64,000 bases of DNA from Paenibacillus pinihumi DSM 23905 = JCM 16419 (GTDB taxonomy: Bacteria > Bacillota > Bacilli > Paenibacillales > Paenibacillaceae), in contig NZ_AULX01000024.1 of the NCBI RefSeq assembly GCF_000422505.1, positions 1-64,000 of the forward strand. Reading direction: 5' to 3'. The notes beneath the pieces were generated by a model, which was not told the origin of the DNA, searched no databases, and worked only from the letters and a program-made list of their open reading frames with translations. The stretch's first letter is position 1. Each line of letters starts with the position of its first letter. The position numbers and the translations under genes were made by a program. This document shows positions 15,177 to 24,231 of the stretch, one piece after another.

Positions 15177-16058
15177 ATGAGTCGCACTCGATCTGTCAAT
15201 TGGGGACAAAGCGTGCTCAATCTGATTGTCGCTCTATTCGCTTTGTTCTGCATCATTCCGTTTATCATTATTTTGTCCAGCTCCATGACCAAAGAGATGG
15301 ATATTTTGACAGGCGGTTACAATCTGATTCCAAAGACGGTGGATTTTAGCGCGTATCAGTACCTGTTCCAGCGGATGAACGTTGTGCTGAACGGATACAA
15401 GGTCACGACCTTTGTCACCATTGCCGGCACCTTCGGAAGCCTGGCTGTTACGGCGATGGTTGCTTATCCGATTGCGCTGCGCAGGCTGAAATACCGCAGA
15501 GTGATTTCCGGCTATGTGCTGCTGACTTTGCTTTTCAACGGCGGGATGGTGCCCTGGTATATTATTTGCGTCAAATATTTAAACCTTCACAACAGTCTGG
15601 CTGCGTTAATATTGCCGGCACTCGTCAACGGCTTTAATGTGTTTCTGATGCGCAATTACTTCAGCACGATTCCGGAAGAGCTTCAGGAATCAGCCAAGAT
15701 GGACGGAGCAGGGGAGATGAGAATTCTATGGTCCGTGGTGTTGCCGCTGTCGGCCCCTGTATTTGCATCGGTTGGACTGTTCGTTGCTTTGAGCTATTGG
15801 AATGACTGGTGGCTGGGACTGATGCTGATTGACAAGGCTGAGCTGCAGCCGCTGCAGCTTCTGCTCCGCACCATCGTGTCCAATGTAGACTATCTGGCCA
15901 ATTCCAGCGTGCTTTCAACCAGCGTCGATCAGATGATGCCGCGGGAGGGGATTAAGATGGCGGCCACAATTATCACCATTGGCCCGATCATTTTTCTCTA
16001 TCCGTTCCTGCAAAAATATTTTGTCAAAGGTTTGATGATGGGCGCGATCAAAGGGTAA
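15177..16058 (+). CDS. Sugar ABC transporter permease, LplC/YtcP-type
   Basis: This is the second permease of the importer: 293 residues with about six membrane helices, MalG-like. The EAA loop reads ESAKMDGAGEMRILWSVVLP at about 181-200, and the C-terminus is FVKGLMMGAIKG, typical of LplC/YtcP proteins. The ATG at 15177 follows GGGAGG at 15165-15170; the earlier TTG at 15159 lacks a site. It starts 29 bp after the first permease and is cotranscribed with it. Confidence 0.88.
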   Translation: MSRTRSVNWGQSVLNLIVALFALFCIIPFIIILSSSMTKEMDILTGGYNLIPKTVDFSAYQYLFQRMNVVLNGYKVTTFVTIAGTFGSLAVTAMVAYPIALRRLKYRRVISGYVLLTLLFNGGMVPWYIICVKYLNLHNSLAALILPALVNGFNVFLMRNYFSTIPEELQESAKMDGAGEMRILWSVVLPLSAPVFASVGLFVALSYWNDWWLGLMLIDKAELQPLQLLLRTIVSNVDYLANSSVLSTSVDQMMPREGIKMAATIITIGPIIFLYPFLQKYFVKGLMMGAIKG

Positions 16059-16138
16059 ACACTGCAAAATAATTCGTGCAAGGCTTGACCGGCCCCAGGC
16101 CGTTCATCATATACTCAAATCAAAGAGGGGGAACAACA

Positions 16139-17710
16139 ATGGCAGCATGGAGAAAAACGTTATTGATTGGCCTGTCATTACTGCTGACTGCCGGGCTGCT
16201 TGCGGCTTGCGGAGGCAACGAGGGAAACAAAGGTAACAAAGGCAGCGCCGAAGGGGAGAAAAACGCAGGCAGCGGAGGGCTGAAGCCGGCAAAGCTGCGG
16301 TTTTATTTCCCGGGAGATAAACCGCAGGCGACGGACGAGGTGTGGCAGTATGTTGCCGATTTGACGAAGGAAAAGCTCAACGCCACGTTTGAAATCAATT
16401 ACGTCAACTGGAATGATTACAAGGACAAAATGAAGCTGCTGCAAGCCTCTGGTGATAATTATGACCTGAATTTCGACGCCAACTGGCTGGATTTCCCGAA
16501 CGCCATGAACCGCGGAGGCTATCTTGACCTGACAGACTTGCTTCCGGAGTATGCGCCAAAGCTTAGCGAGTATTATGAGAAGGAGGGGCTGCTTGATCCA
16601 ATCAAAATCAAAGGCCGGGTTTATGCAGCTCCTTGGACAGTGAAGAAAAGCATTAAGCCGATTGTCTGGTACCGCGGCGATCTGGCTGCCAAGGGAGGCT
16701 ATACCAAGGATAAGATCACGACAGTAGAGGAATTGGATGAATATCTCCATGCGGTCAAGAAGGCATCTCCGCAAATTCTTCCGATTTCCTGGCGTCCGGA
16801 CAGCTGGTTCAGCGATGTCGCCCAGGTATTCCTGCAAAAATATGAGTATGAAAATCTGAACTTCTCAGGTCTCGTCGTCAAAATCGATGATCCGAACCAT
16901 ACGGTCATTCCTTGGGAGCAGACCGAGGCATTCAAGGAGTATGTCACCTATGTGAAGAAGTGGAATGAAAACGGACTGATTCCAAAAAATCTGCTTGCCA
17001 CCAAAGGAAACGAGGCGGACTTCAGCGCAGGAACGCTTGGCTCAGCCATCAACCAGATTGACGGCGGCATTCTGGAAAATCCGCATCCGTTCAAGCCTTC
17101 TGTCGAAGCGGAGGGAGCTGTCAAAACATGGTCTGAATTTTATCCGGATAAAAAGTGGGTCATTGCTTCACCGCTGGATAACGTCGTTGGGATAAACAAA
17201 AACGCTGCCAACCCGGAACGCGCCCTGATGTTCCTGGAGGAGCTGACCACCAACCAGAAGGTGTATGATGCAGTCATTTACGGGATTGTAGATAAAACCT
17301 ACAAACTGGACAATAACAAGGTATCCTACATGCCGGGGCAAGGAAATGGACAGCCGACCAACTACCTGGATTGGCCGGGCCAGTGGGGCTTCTGGCGCAA
17401 GGAATTCCAAAAGTATGACGATCAGCATACAGAAAAATATTACGCCACCTACGACGCGTTTATTAACCGTCCAAATCAGATTACTTCTACCGTCGGCTAC
17501 TTTGTTCCCGACCAGAGCGGGTTCAAAACAGAAGCAGCCAAACGGGAACAGCTGCGCAGCGAAATGGGCATATTGCTTATGTGCGGGATTAACGTCAAGG
17601 ACGTAGATCAGGATGTAGCCAATTTCATTGCGAAGGAGAAAGATGCCGGAACGGATAAAATTGTAGCGGACGTACAGCAGCAGCTGAATGAGTTCCTGGC
17701 CAACCGTTAA
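16139..17710 (+). CDS. Extracellular sugar-binding lipoprotein, LplA-type
   Basis: This 523-residue solute-binding protein is anchored outside the membrane. The signal peptide ends in the lipobox LLAAC with the lipidated Cys24, followed by a Gly/Asn/Lys-rich linker. The mature part has the two-lobe fold of the LplA/YtcQ group (family 1 solute-binding proteins), with WRPDSWFSDVAQ and GVLPVQ-like ligand loops absent or divergent as usual. The ATG at 16139 follows GAGGGGG. It lies downstream of both permeases and ends at a strong terminator. It would capture an oligosaccharide and deliver it to the permeases; the exact ligand cannot be told. Confidence 0.88.
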   Translation: MAAWRKTLLIGLSLLLTAGLLAACGGNEGNKGNKGSAEGEKNAGSGGLKPAKLRFYFPGDKPQATDEVWQYVADLTKEKLNATFEINYVNWNDYKDKMKLLQASGDNYDLNFDANWLDFPNAMNRGGYLDLTDLLPEYAPKLSEYYEKEGLLDPIKIKGRVYAAPWTVKKSIKPIVWYRGDLAAKGGYTKDKITTVEELDEYLHAVKKASPQILPISWRPDSWFSDVAQVFLQKYEYENLNFSGLVVKIDDPNHTVIPWEQTEAFKEYVTYVKKWNENGLIPKNLLATKGNEADFSAGTLGSAINQIDGGILENPHPFKPSVEAEGAVKTWSEFYPDKKWVIASPLDNVVGINKNAANPERALMFLEELTTNQKVYDAVIYGIVDKTYKLDNNKVSYMPGQGNGQPTNYLDWPGQWGFWRKEFQKYDDQHTEKYYATYDAFINRPNQITSTVGYFVPDQSGFKTEAAKREQLRSEMGILLMCGINVKDVDQDVANFIAKEKDAGTDKIVADVQQQLNEFLANR

Positions 17711-17740
17711 GCCTGTTCCAGTGATGAAAGTCAGAAAGTT

Positions 17741-17782
17741 GATCACGAATGGAAGCGTTTCATTGCCATTCGTGATCTTTTT
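17741..17782 (+). terminator. Terminator after the binding lipoprotein
   Basis: GATCACGAATGG pairs exactly with CCATTCGTGATC (12 bp), followed by five T residues. Confidence 0.9.
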
Positions 17783-17960
17783 CCATTAAAATAAAAGTAC
17801 GCATATATTTGGATCAAAGACCGCCATGCCGCTATGCAAAGATTCGGGTGCTGCAAGGACGGCGGAAGCGGTGTGCACAACGGCTTCTATTTTTAACTGA
17901 AACGGTGGTGTGCTTATTAGAGATGGTATAGCCGTTTACGCTTATACCGTTAACTGGTGT

Positions 17961-17974
17961 TGTAAGCGCTTAAT
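17961..17974 (+). promoter_or_regulatory. cre-like (CcpA) site before the Cache/AraC regulator
   Basis: TGTAAGCGCTTAAT matches the Bacillus cre consensus TGWAARCGYTWWCW at 13 of 14 positions and ends 18 bases before the start codon. It would place the regulator, and so the glycan locus, under carbon catabolite control. Confidence 0.6.
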
Positions 17975-17992
17975 AGATAGAGGGGGATGCAG

Positions 17993-20341
17993 TTGAAAAT
18001 CAGGCTAAAACGGGACTCCTTATTTATTCGGATTGTTCTGTCCTTTACGGCGCTTGTGATGGTCCTCGCTGTCACGATGACTCTTTTTTTCTCCAATATG
18101 TATTCCGCAACACTTTATGAGCAGGTATCGCGGGAACAAATCAAGGGACTTGAAACACTGAGCGGGAATATCGATAATCTGTTTAAAGAGATGGACCAGA
18201 TTTTTTTGCACCTTGAAGTCAACGACGACGTTCATTTCTTTCTGGCCTCCAATATCAGCGATCCCTTGACGAGCAACCGTGCGCGGATTCAGATCCGCAA
18301 TATCCGGCAGATCAACCCTTATATTCACTCCATTTTCGTCTACAATTCAGGCTCGGGTGAATACATTTCCGAAGGGGAGCCCGGCTTTGACGGGGACGGC
18401 TTTATTCAGCAGGACGAGACCTTTCATAAAAGCGCAGAAGGGAACCGGGCCATCTATCTGACCGAATTGAAGCCTACGGGAAGCTCCCCTAATTTTCTGA
18501 CGAACCGGACGATGGACTATGTCATCAGTATGGAGTATACGAACCGTACGTTAAACGGGGAGCAGCATTCGGTCGTCATTAATCTGGATGAGGATTTATT
18601 TGTGCGGGACTATTTGCAAAAATCGGGTGATGAGCTGTTAATCGCTGACAGCAGCGGAACCCTTCTGGCCCATACCGACATGACCCAGGTCGGCAAACAG
18701 CTTTCTGACGCAAACTATTTTAGCCGGATACAGGATCAGGGAGCAGGCAGCGGAGAAGTCGCCTTTGATGCACAGGGCGAGGGACAGCGCTCGCTTGTCA
18801 CTTACGTGACCAACCAGTCAAGCGGCTGGTACATTCTTAGCCACAGTCCTTACAAGGAGATCATCAAGCCCATTCATGACAAAAGAAATCATCTGCTTGC
18901 CGTCTGCCTGTCTATTCTCGTGATGTGTCTCATAGCTATTTTCCTGATCTCCAAGCGGCTCTACAATCCGGTTCAGAAACTGATGGACCTGTTCAAGCGC
19001 TCCCAGTTCAATGTGTCAGGCGCATATTCGGGCGATTTGTCCCTGATTCGCTCTGTCTACACCGACACGCTGCAAAGGCTGCACTCCCTTGAGGATGAGA
19101 ACCGCGGTCATCTGCAGGTAGTGAAGGAGAGCTTCCTCCGGCGTTTGCTGACGGCATCAGGAGCTGACAGGCCGGGTTTGATTGAGCTGGGCAGCCATAC
19201 TCTGAATATCTCTCCAGAGCATTACAGGCTATGTGTATTTAAAATTGACGGGTTCTCCCGGCTGGACAGCAAGGAGATGACGCTTTACGAGTCTGCACTG
19301 GTTATGAGCATTATGCATCAGCTTGAAGGCAAATTCAGCTATGAAGCGGTTCAGATGCCCAAGGGTGAGGTTGCGGTGATGATCAATGATGCAGCCGTAT
19401 CACTCGAAACCGGGGAGCAGGAGGAATATGCATTTTGCCATTTGACGCAAACGCTGGGAGAAATTCAGCAATCCGTCACCGCCGGTTACGCATTTAGCGT
19501 CAGTGTGGGAATCAGTGAGCCGGTTGCTGATCTGGGAGATTGTGCTCAAGGCTATAACGAGGCGCTGGATATGCTCAGGCAACGGTTTGTGCTGGGCTAC
19601 AGCCGGATTATTCACCGGGGATATGTGGAGCAGGCCTTGACGCGCAGCTACGGTCTTGCGCCGGAGCTTGAGAAGAAGCTGACCGCTGCCATCAAGCAGA
19701 ACGACAGGGAGGTTTTCAAGGCCGGGCTTGATCATGCCGTGAATGTCTTGAAAGGTTATGTCTATGCCGATGCAGTTCAGGGGCTTTTCCAGCTGGTGCT
19801 GGTCTGTATCACCCATATGAACCATATGATTAACGACGAGAACAAGCGTCTTGGCGTTCCCTATGGCGAATTGAATCTTATTTTTACCGAGCTGGAGACT
19901 TTGGAGCAGGGCTCTGACTGGCTGATCCGGCAATTTGATGCCTATCTCAGCAGTCTGGAGAGCATCAAGCAGCTGAGGGAGCATAAATTTTACCGCAAGA
20001 TCGAAGAAATCATGCATTATATACAAGAAAATTATGCGGACAGCAGCCTCAGTGTGGAAGCGCTTGCCGAAGCAGCAGGCTATACACCCAATTATTTTTC
20101 AAAATTATTCAAGGAAGTAACCGGGATCAACTCCGGCGAGTTTATCCGCAAGGTTCGCATGGAAAAAGCGAAGGAACTTTTAAAAAATGAGGAATACCGG
20201 GTCAGTGAGGTAGCAGAGATGTGCGGTTACCCGAACAGCAGCTATTTCTATTCCGCTTTTAAAAAGGATGTCGGCTTGACGCCTTCCAGCTACCGGGAGC
20301 TGTCCCTCTCGGAGAAGGAGTCTGACCGAGGGTGGATTTAG
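17993..20341 (+). CDS. Membrane-bound Cache/AraC one-component regulator
   Basis: This 782-residue protein joins an extracellular sensor to a cytoplasmic DNA-binding domain. A membrane helix at about 12-35 is followed by a Cache-like outer domain, a second helix at about 300-320, a linker of about 340 residues and a C-terminal AraC double helix-turn-helix (about 680-775; LSVEALAEAAGYTPNYFSKLF, VSEVAEMCGYPNSSYFYSAF). Such proteins are common in Paenibacillus beside LplA/B/C importers and sense the imported sugar outside. The TTG at 17993 is preferred because AGGGGG at 17981-17986 touches the alternative ATG at 17987. It likely controls the importer and the GH95 gene. Confidence 0.85.
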   Translation: MKIRLKRDSLFIRIVLSFTALVMVLAVTMTLFFSNMYSATLYEQVSREQIKGLETLSGNIDNLFKEMDQIFLHLEVNDDVHFFLASNISDPLTSNRARIQIRNIRQINPYIHSIFVYNSGSGEYISEGEPGFDGDGFIQQDETFHKSAEGNRAIYLTELKPTGSSPNFLTNRTMDYVISMEYTNRTLNGEQHSVVINLDEDLFVRDYLQKSGDELLIADSSGTLLAHTDMTQVGKQLSDANYFSRIQDQGAGSGEVAFDAQGEGQRSLVTYVTNQSSGWYILSHSPYKEIIKPIHDKRNHLLAVCLSILVMCLIAIFLISKRLYNPVQKLMDLFKRSQFNVSGAYSGDLSLIRSVYTDTLQRLHSLEDENRGHLQVVKESFLRRLLTASGADRPGLIELGSHTLNISPEHYRLCVFKIDGFSRLDSKEMTLYESALVMSIMHQLEGKFSYEAVQMPKGEVAVMINDAAVSLETGEQEEYAFCHLTQTLGEIQQSVTAGYAFSVSVGISEPVADLGDCAQGYNEALDMLRQRFVLGYSRIIHRGYVEQALTRSYGLAPELEKKLTAAIKQNDREVFKAGLDHAVNVLKGYVYADAVQGLFQLVLVCITHMNHMINDENKRLGVPYGELNLIFTELETLEQGSDWLIRQFDAYLSSLESIKQLREHKFYRKIEEIMHYIQENYADSSLSVEALAEAAGYTPNYFSKLFKEVTGINSGEFIRKVRMEKAKELLKNEEYRVSEVAEMCGYPNSSYFYSAFKKDVGLTPSSYRELSLSEKESDRGWI

Positions 20342-20489
20342 GCGTAGTGAATAGATAAGCGTATCTTGAAGTTGAAGCCACATATAAATTTTGCATTTTA
20401 TTTGAGCGCATTCCACTCGGTTTATCATGGATAACTGGCAGTGAGCAGAAAACAAAAAACAGATAACTCATATGAAAGGAGATTTACAC

Positions 20490-22814
20490 ATGACACAAAT
20501 TATTGAAAGTCAGACAAGCCCTCATTCAAAGCTTTGGTATATCAAACCGGCAGACAATTGGAACGAGGCGCTTCCTGTGGGCAACGGACGGCTGGGAGCA
20601 ATGATATTCGGAGGTCCATCAGAGGAACGGCTGACTCTGAATGAAGACAGCTTGTGGTATGGAGGACCGAGGGACCGCATCAATCCGGATGCGCGGGCGA
20701 ATCTGGATACCATTAAAAATCTGCTGCTGACAGGCAAAGTGCAGGAAGCACAGCAATTATCAGTAATGGCGTTGTCTGGCGTACCTGAGACCCAGCGCCA
20801 TTACGTACCGCTTGGAGAGTTGTCTTTATCCTTTCATAACCAAGGAGCTGTGCAGGATTATACCCGTGAGCTGGATTTGAGTACAGGTATCGCTTCCGTC
20901 TGTTATCAGTCTGATGGAGTCAGCTATACCAGGGAAGTCTTTACCAGCTATCCGGATCAGACACTTGTCCTTAGGCTGGTTGCGGACAAACCGGGGGCGA
21001 TCAGCTTTACAGCACGGATGAGACGCGGGACGAATAACCGCTATTACGATGAAATGGCGCAAGCTGATGACCGGACATTAGTCATGAGAGGCAATGGCGG
21101 CGGGGGAGGCGGCGTAGATTTCCGCATGGCGCTGCGGGTATGTGCAGAGGGAGGTCAAAGCTCGCTGATCGGAGAGCATATGATTGTGGAGCAGGCCGAT
21201 AGTGTGACACTGCTGTTAACAGCGGCAACCACTTTCCGGGCACAAGATCCTGAAGCGGAAGCGCTGCGGCTGTTGAATCAGGCCGAGTTGCTTGTTTACG
21301 AGAAATTAAAGAATCGGCATATCGCAGATATTCAGCCGCTGATGGAGCGTGTATCGGTCAGGCTGGGGGCAAGGGATGAAGCGCTGGAAAGCTTGCCAAC
21401 GAATGAGCGGCTGGAGCGGGTTCAGCAAGGAGCAACCGATCTGGGTCTGATCGCTTTATACTACCAGTTCGGACGCTACCTGCTCGTCTCCTCCAGCCGG
21501 CAGGGATCGATGGCGGCCAATCTTCAGGGAATTTGGAATGATCAGCTTCTTCCGCCATGGGACAGCAAATATACGATTAATATCAACATCCAAATGAATT
21601 ACTGGCTGGCGGAAGCCGGAAATTTGGCAGAATGCCATGAGCCTTTATTCGATTTAATCGGACGCATGCAGCAATCAGGGAGGATAACTGCACGGGAAAT
21701 GTACGGCTGCCGGGGCTTTATGGCTCATCATAATACGGATTTATGGGCGGACACTGCGCCTCAGGATCATTACATCCCGGCTACATACTGGCCAATGGGG
21801 GCTGCGTGGCTCTGTCTTCATTTGTGGGAGCATTACGAGTACGGGAAAAATCGTGAATTTTTGGCGGGGGCGTATCCTTTGCTGCGTGAAGCGGCACAAT
21901 TTTTCGATGATTTCCTCACCGAACTTCCTGACGGGAGAATGGTCACCGTTCCTTCCGTCTCACCGGAAAATACATATCTGCTGCCGGATGGTACACCTGG
22001 CATAATGTGCGCGGGACCATCCATGGACAGCCAAATTTTGCATGAGTTATTCTGTGCATGCATCCAGGCAGCGGCTGAACTGGGGATCGACGATGATTTC
22101 ACCCGCCGTTTATCTGAGCTGTTGGAGCGGTTGCCGCAGCCGGAAATCGGCAGATACGGCCAGATCCAGGAGTGGCTGGAGGATTACGAGGAGGCGGAGG
22201 AAGGCCACAGGCATATCTCGCATCTGTTTGCCCTGCACCCGGGCACGCGCTTTACGGCCCGGGGCACACCGGACTGGGCGCAGGCGTCACGGATTACACT
22301 GGAGCGCAGACTAGCCCATGGCGGCGGACATACGGGTTGGAGCCGGGCCTGGATTATTAACCTGTGGGCGAGACTGGAGGATGGCGTGAAGGCCGGGGAG
22401 AATGTTCAGGCGCTGCTGGCGCATTCCACACTGCCCAACTTGCTTGATAATCACCCGCCGTTCCAGATTGACGGCAACTTCGGCGGCGCGGCGGGCATAG
22501 CCGAGATGCTGCTGCAAAGCCATGCGGGCGAGCTTCATTTGCTTCCTGCCCTTCCGCCGGGCTGGGCCGAGGGAGAGATCAGGGGCCTTCGAGCCAGAGG
22601 CGGGTATGAAGTGAATCTCCACTGGAGCAACCAATCACTGGTTGAGGCAGAAATCCTTCCATTCTTTAATGGCACTTGCAGCGTGAGAACTGCTGTCCCG
22701 GCCCAAGTATTGGCGGATGGGGAAATAGTGGAGCACAAGGCGGACGCCTCCGGGCTGCTGCAATGGGAGGCCGTGGCCGGCACCGTATATGTCATTCGGC
22801 CTAAGGGGAATTAA
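20490..22814 (+). CDS. GH95 family glycoside hydrolase (alpha-L-fucosidase/galactosidase type)
   Basis: This 774-residue enzyme matches family GH95. The N-terminal beta domain starts with [20 protein letters not shown] and [15 protein letters not shown]. The (alpha/alpha)6 catalytic core holds [33 protein letters not shown] and [20 protein letters not shown]95 enzymes release alpha-L-fucose, or in some cases alpha-L-galactose, by inversion. No signal peptide is present, so it would act in the cytoplasm on imported oligosaccharides. AAAGGAG precedes the ATG at 20490. The importer and regulator upstream fit that job. Confidence 0.9.
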   Translation: MTQIIESQTSPHSKLWYIKPADNWNEALPVGNGRLGAMIFGGPSEERLTLNEDSLWYGGPRDRINPDARANLDTIKNLLLTGKVQEAQQLSVMALSGVPETQRHYVPLGELSLSFHNQGAVQDYTRELDLSTGIASVCYQSDGVSYTREVFTSYPDQTLVLRLVADKPGAISFTARMRRGTNNRYYDEMAQADDRTLVMRGNGGGGGGVDFRMALRVCAEGGQSSLIGEHMIVEQADSVTLLLTAATTFRAQDPEAEALRLLNQAELLVYEKLKNRHIADIQPLMERVSVRLGARDEALESLPTNERLERVQQGATDLGLIALYYQFGRYLLVSSSRQGSMAANLQGIWNDQLLPPWDSKYTININIQMNYWLAEAGNLAECHEPLFDLIGRMQQSGRITAREMYGCRGFMAHHNTDLWADTAPQDHYIPATYWPMGAAWLCLHLWEHYEYGKNREFLAGAYPLLREAAQFFDDFLTELPDGRMVTVPSVSPENTYLLPDGTPGIMCAGPSMDSQILHELFCACIQAAAELGIDDDFTRRLSELLERLPQPEIGRYGQIQEWLEDYEEAEEGHRHISHLFALHPGTRFTARGTPDWAQASRITLERRLAHGGGHTGWSRAWIINLWARLEDGVKAGENVQALLAHSTLPNLLDNHPPFQIDGNFGGAAGIAEMLLQSHAGELHLLPALPPGWAEGEIRGLRARGGYEVNLHWSNQSLVEAEILPFFNGTCSVRTAVPAQVLADGEIVEHKADASGLLQWEAVAGTVYVIRPKGN

Positions 22815-22841
22815 CCATGGGAACAATATTCCCGAGTAACA

Positions 22842-23041
22842 TTATATAAGTTGAACGAATGAATGTCGCGTAGGGCCGCCGTGTGATGTCGATCGCTGTT
22901 GTTCCCGGATTTCTTGAATGAACGACAGGTAAGGGGGAATCGGGGGACAAATGCGAACGCTTCGCTTCTCCTGAATCCTTTCACACTCTGGCTATTGATG
23001 TTTATTTCTTTTGTTCAACTTACAAGCTATTGTCTATATAA
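22842..23041. repeat. Dispersed inverted-repeat element, copy A
   Basis: The stretch opens with TATATAAGTTGAACGAA and closes with GTTCAACTTA, an exact 10-bp inverted repeat (TAAGTTGAAC), then TATTGTCTA. A related element with the same end sequences lies at 59839-59950. It has no coding potential and looks like a MITE or other intergenic repeat. Confidence 0.5.
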
Positions 23042-23060
23042 ACAATAATTAATATCAACC

Positions 23061-23171
23061 TGACCCCATAATGTGAAACAAATCAAAACACCTGCAAGAA
23101 AATGTGAACATGTCGTAAGATATGGATACAACCTTGGAGGTGTTTTTGCGTTGTCAACGAGAGTAAGCTAA
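23061..23171 (+). pseudogene. Possible relic of a transposase gene start
   Basis: GGAGG followed by TTG TCA ACG AGA GTA AGC TAA at 23151-23171 reads MSTRVS and stops. MSTRVSY is a common beginning of IS3-type OrfA proteins in Bacilli, as recalled, so this may be the surviving 5' end of a decayed element whose edge is near TGACCCC at 23061. Nothing further can be recognised downstream. Confidence 0.3.
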
Positions 23172-23592
23172 TGTATCGAAAAGAAAAATAGACCGCACTA
23201 AGGTAACGGTCAATAAGTGTCGTAATCATGCATTTGTACTTACGAGCATTTAACGGCTTAAATATAGACTAAAGTCTTAATCAAATCGTACAATGTGGGA
23301 CTATCACTCCGTCTCTTTAGAAATCAAAAATTTAAACTAGTAGGTTGATCTTAATTAAATGATCTATATTTACTATTTTGTGGTTTTAATGTTTAAAATA
23401 TCAAATAGAGAGTGGTAGACTTTATTTGTTCCTTTTTTTGTAAAGTATCACATAAACGATATAGGCTAGTATGATGATGCATATGAATGGCCAAACGAAA
23501 GAAAAAAACTCACGTATTATTCACCTTCTTTCAGCAACTTCATTTAGGAGTTATTGATATATTAAATCATAATTTAGGAAAGAGATCAAAAA
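23172..23592. other. AT-rich gene-free stretch
   Basis: No gene, RNA or clear repeat is seen. The base composition is visibly more AT-rich than the flanking genes. A possible promoter for the next small gene is TTGTAA (23438-23443), 16 bp, TATAGG (23460-23465). Confidence 0.4.
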
Positions 23593-23925
23593 TTGAAAAT
23601 GAACTCAAGGTTGTTTATGTTGTTGAGTTTAGTTGTTGTGCTTATGCTACCAGGTCAAGCCTTCGCTCAAAGTAGCAATACCCAGGATGCAAAGGCATTG
23701 CTAAATGAAAATTCGATTAACCAGTATGAGGGACAGTTTGATTCGTATAAAGACGTCTCTGAATACCTCGGTATGGAAGTGAAAGAAGCTGAGTTTTCTC
23801 CAGAAGACGAAGTAATCGTTGTCTCTAACCTAGAGGAACTGGCTGCAATTTTGGCAAATGCAAAGGAGAATGCAAACTTTTATAGATTAAGGACCAATGA
23901 TAATTTACAGGCAGCAGGGGATTAA
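23593..23925 (+). CDS. Small secreted protein of unknown function
   Basis: This 110-residue protein is not recognised. It has a clear signal peptide (MKMNSRLFMLL, hydrophobic core, cleavage after AFA at about residue 26). The mature part of about 85 residues is acidic and rich in Asn, Glu and Asp. The start is a TTG at 23593 with GGAAAGAG upstream; the ATG at 23599 would lose only two residues. It stands alone in an AT-rich gap with a strong terminator of its own and has base use unlike the neighbouring genes. Transfer from elsewhere or the stub of a larger secreted protein are both possible. Confidence 0.6.
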   Translation: MKMNSRLFMLLSLVVVLMLPGQAFAQSSNTQDAKALLNENSINQYEGQFDSYKDVSEYLGMEVKEAEFSPEDEVIVVSNLEELAAILANAKENANFYRLRTNDNLQAAGD

Positions 23926-23980
23926 GAAGAGTTTAGGTAACCGAATAGGTAATGAATTCAGCTTATGTTATATCTTCAAA

Positions 23981-24028
23981 AAACACGCCAGCCGCTTTAG
24001 TTTATAGCGGCTGGCGTGTTTTATCCTT
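23981..24028 (+). terminator. Terminator after the small secreted protein
   Basis: A perfect 16-bp stem (23981-23996 with 24006-24021) is followed by ATCCTTTTTTT. Confidence 0.92.
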
Positions 24029-24072
24029 TTTTTAAAATATCATTGCTAAAAACGGCTCAAGTAGCTGGCGGA

Positions 24073-24189
24073 GAGATGAAGGGTTTCTGGAGAAACGAAG
24101 TGTTTTCCTTTAAAGACCGGTTTCTAACCTTCAAAATAATATTCGAAGAAACCGGTCTTTAACAGAAATCGGAAGAAACCCTTCATCTC
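24073..24189. repeat. Nested pair of perfect 16-bp inverted repeats
   Basis: The outer arms GAGATGAAGGGTTTCT (24073-24088) and its exact complement (24174-24189) enclose inner arms TTAAAGACCGGTTTCT (24110-24125) and its exact complement (24147-24162). Both arms end in GGTTTCT, so they look related. The element lies between the 3' ends of two convergent genes and could be a bidirectional terminator or a mobile palindromic repeat. Confidence 0.8.
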
Positions 24190-24231
24190 GCAGCTCCACG
24201 CAGTTATCTCCCGGGATTCGCCTAAGCCTTT

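Noticed and set aside
17924-17947. GGTATA/TATACC arms before the Cache/AraC regulator as an operator
   Set aside because: Only six bases per arm match with a 12-bp gap; too weak without other copies.
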